Assembly: GCA_027483885.1 (NCBI GenBank)
Contig: JAIXTO010000061.1
Location: 1-37,846, forward strand
Source of the DNA: Rhizobiaceae bacterium
GTDB lineage: Bacteria; Pseudomonadota; Alphaproteobacteria; Rhizobiales; Rhizobiaceae
Length of the DNA: 37,846 nt
Direction: 5' to 3'
A model generated the notes under the pieces. That model made no database searches, had not been told where the DNA came from, and saw only the letters and a list, made by a program, of their open reading frames with translations. The position numbers and the translations under genes were made by a program. Below, piece by piece: positions 37,652-37,846 of the stretch. Every line of letters starts with the position of its first letter. Positions within the stretch are counted from its first letter, which is position 1.

Positions 37652-37846
37652 TCAATTGCCCAGAATGCCGGGCAGGCGAAGACCTTTTTCCTTGGCGCAA
37701 TCGAGTGCCACGTCATAACCCGCATCCGCGTGGCGCATCACGCCGGTTGCCGGATCGTTCCAGAGCACGCGCTCCAGACGGCGCGCGGCATCATCCGTGC
37801 CATCGGCGCAGATGACCATGCCGGAATGCTGCGAAAAGCCCATGCC
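37652..37846 (-). CDS. hutU: Urocanate hydratase, C-terminal fragment
   Basis: The gene runs off the right edge; about the last 65 residues are visible. They include [42 protein letters not shown], the highly conserved C-terminus of urocanase. This enzyme uses bound NAD to convert urocanate to imidazolone propionate in histidine breakdown. The hutD gene follows immediately, confirming a hut operon entering from the right. Confidence 0.95.
   Translation of the reverse strand, partial: GMGFSQHSGMVICADGTDDAARRLERVLWNDPATGVMRHADAGYDVALDCAKEKGLRLPGILGN

Overview
The window is a GC-rich chromosomal segment from an alphaproteobacterium, most likely Rhizobiaceae (Rhizobium/Agrobacterium type). The gene families, the dense packing and the catabolic content (ABC sugar uptake, arginase plus ornithine cyclodeaminase, hydroxycinnamate lyase, hut genes) fit a soil or plant-associated heterotroph. 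No tRNA, rRNA, CRISPR array or intact mobile element was seen. The only mobile-DNA trace is a C-terminally truncated tyrosine recombinase.

Layout. 1-2906: the end of an oligopeptide-type ABC ATPase, a DUF1349 protein and recQ. 2968-3942: the truncated integrase. 4000-12014: a complete high-affinity potassium system on the minus strand, in the order small membrane ORF, kdpF, A, B, C, D, E; the two smallest genes encode only 27 and 28 residues. Tandem CCTTATG repeats upstream are a likely KdpE site. 12182-13883: a MarR regulator divergent from ech (hydroxycinnamoyl-CoA hydratase/lyase), with one palindrome placed to control both promoters and a strong terminator after ech. 14146-17574: a MerR-type regulator with the cobalamin photoreceptor signature, a cytoplasmic PAS chemoreceptor and an unrecognised small protein. 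17577-21792: basic amino acid genes (ArgP-like regulator/LysE-ArgO exporter; Lrp regulator/arginase/ornithine cyclodeaminase). 21786-24207: an HpcH/HpaI aldolase and glycerol kinase. 24453-35778: a ten-gene operon for sulfoquinovose use, with its LacI-type regulator divergent at 36020. 37080-37846: hutD and the end of hutU.

The main system is the ten-gene operon. It encodes an ABC importer (ATPase, binding protein, two permeases), an IlvD/Edd dehydratase, an HpcH/HpaI aldolase, an SMP-30 lactonase, an SDR dehydrogenase, a GH31 sulfoquinovosidase and a TauE/SafE exporter. The GH31 protein carries the sulfonate-recognition residues known from YihQ, which identifies the substrate. The rest then fits the sulfo-Entner-Doudoroff route: import of sulfoquinovosyl glycerol, hydrolysis to sulfoquinovose plus glycerol, oxidation, lactone opening, dehydration, and aldol cleavage to pyruvate plus sulfolactaldehyde, with export of a C3 sulfonate. 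Glycerol kinase just downstream could capture the released glycerol. No sulfolactaldehyde dehydrogenase is present in the window. A near-perfect 20-bp palindrome covers the likely -10 of the operon promoter and is the probable LacI-type operator.
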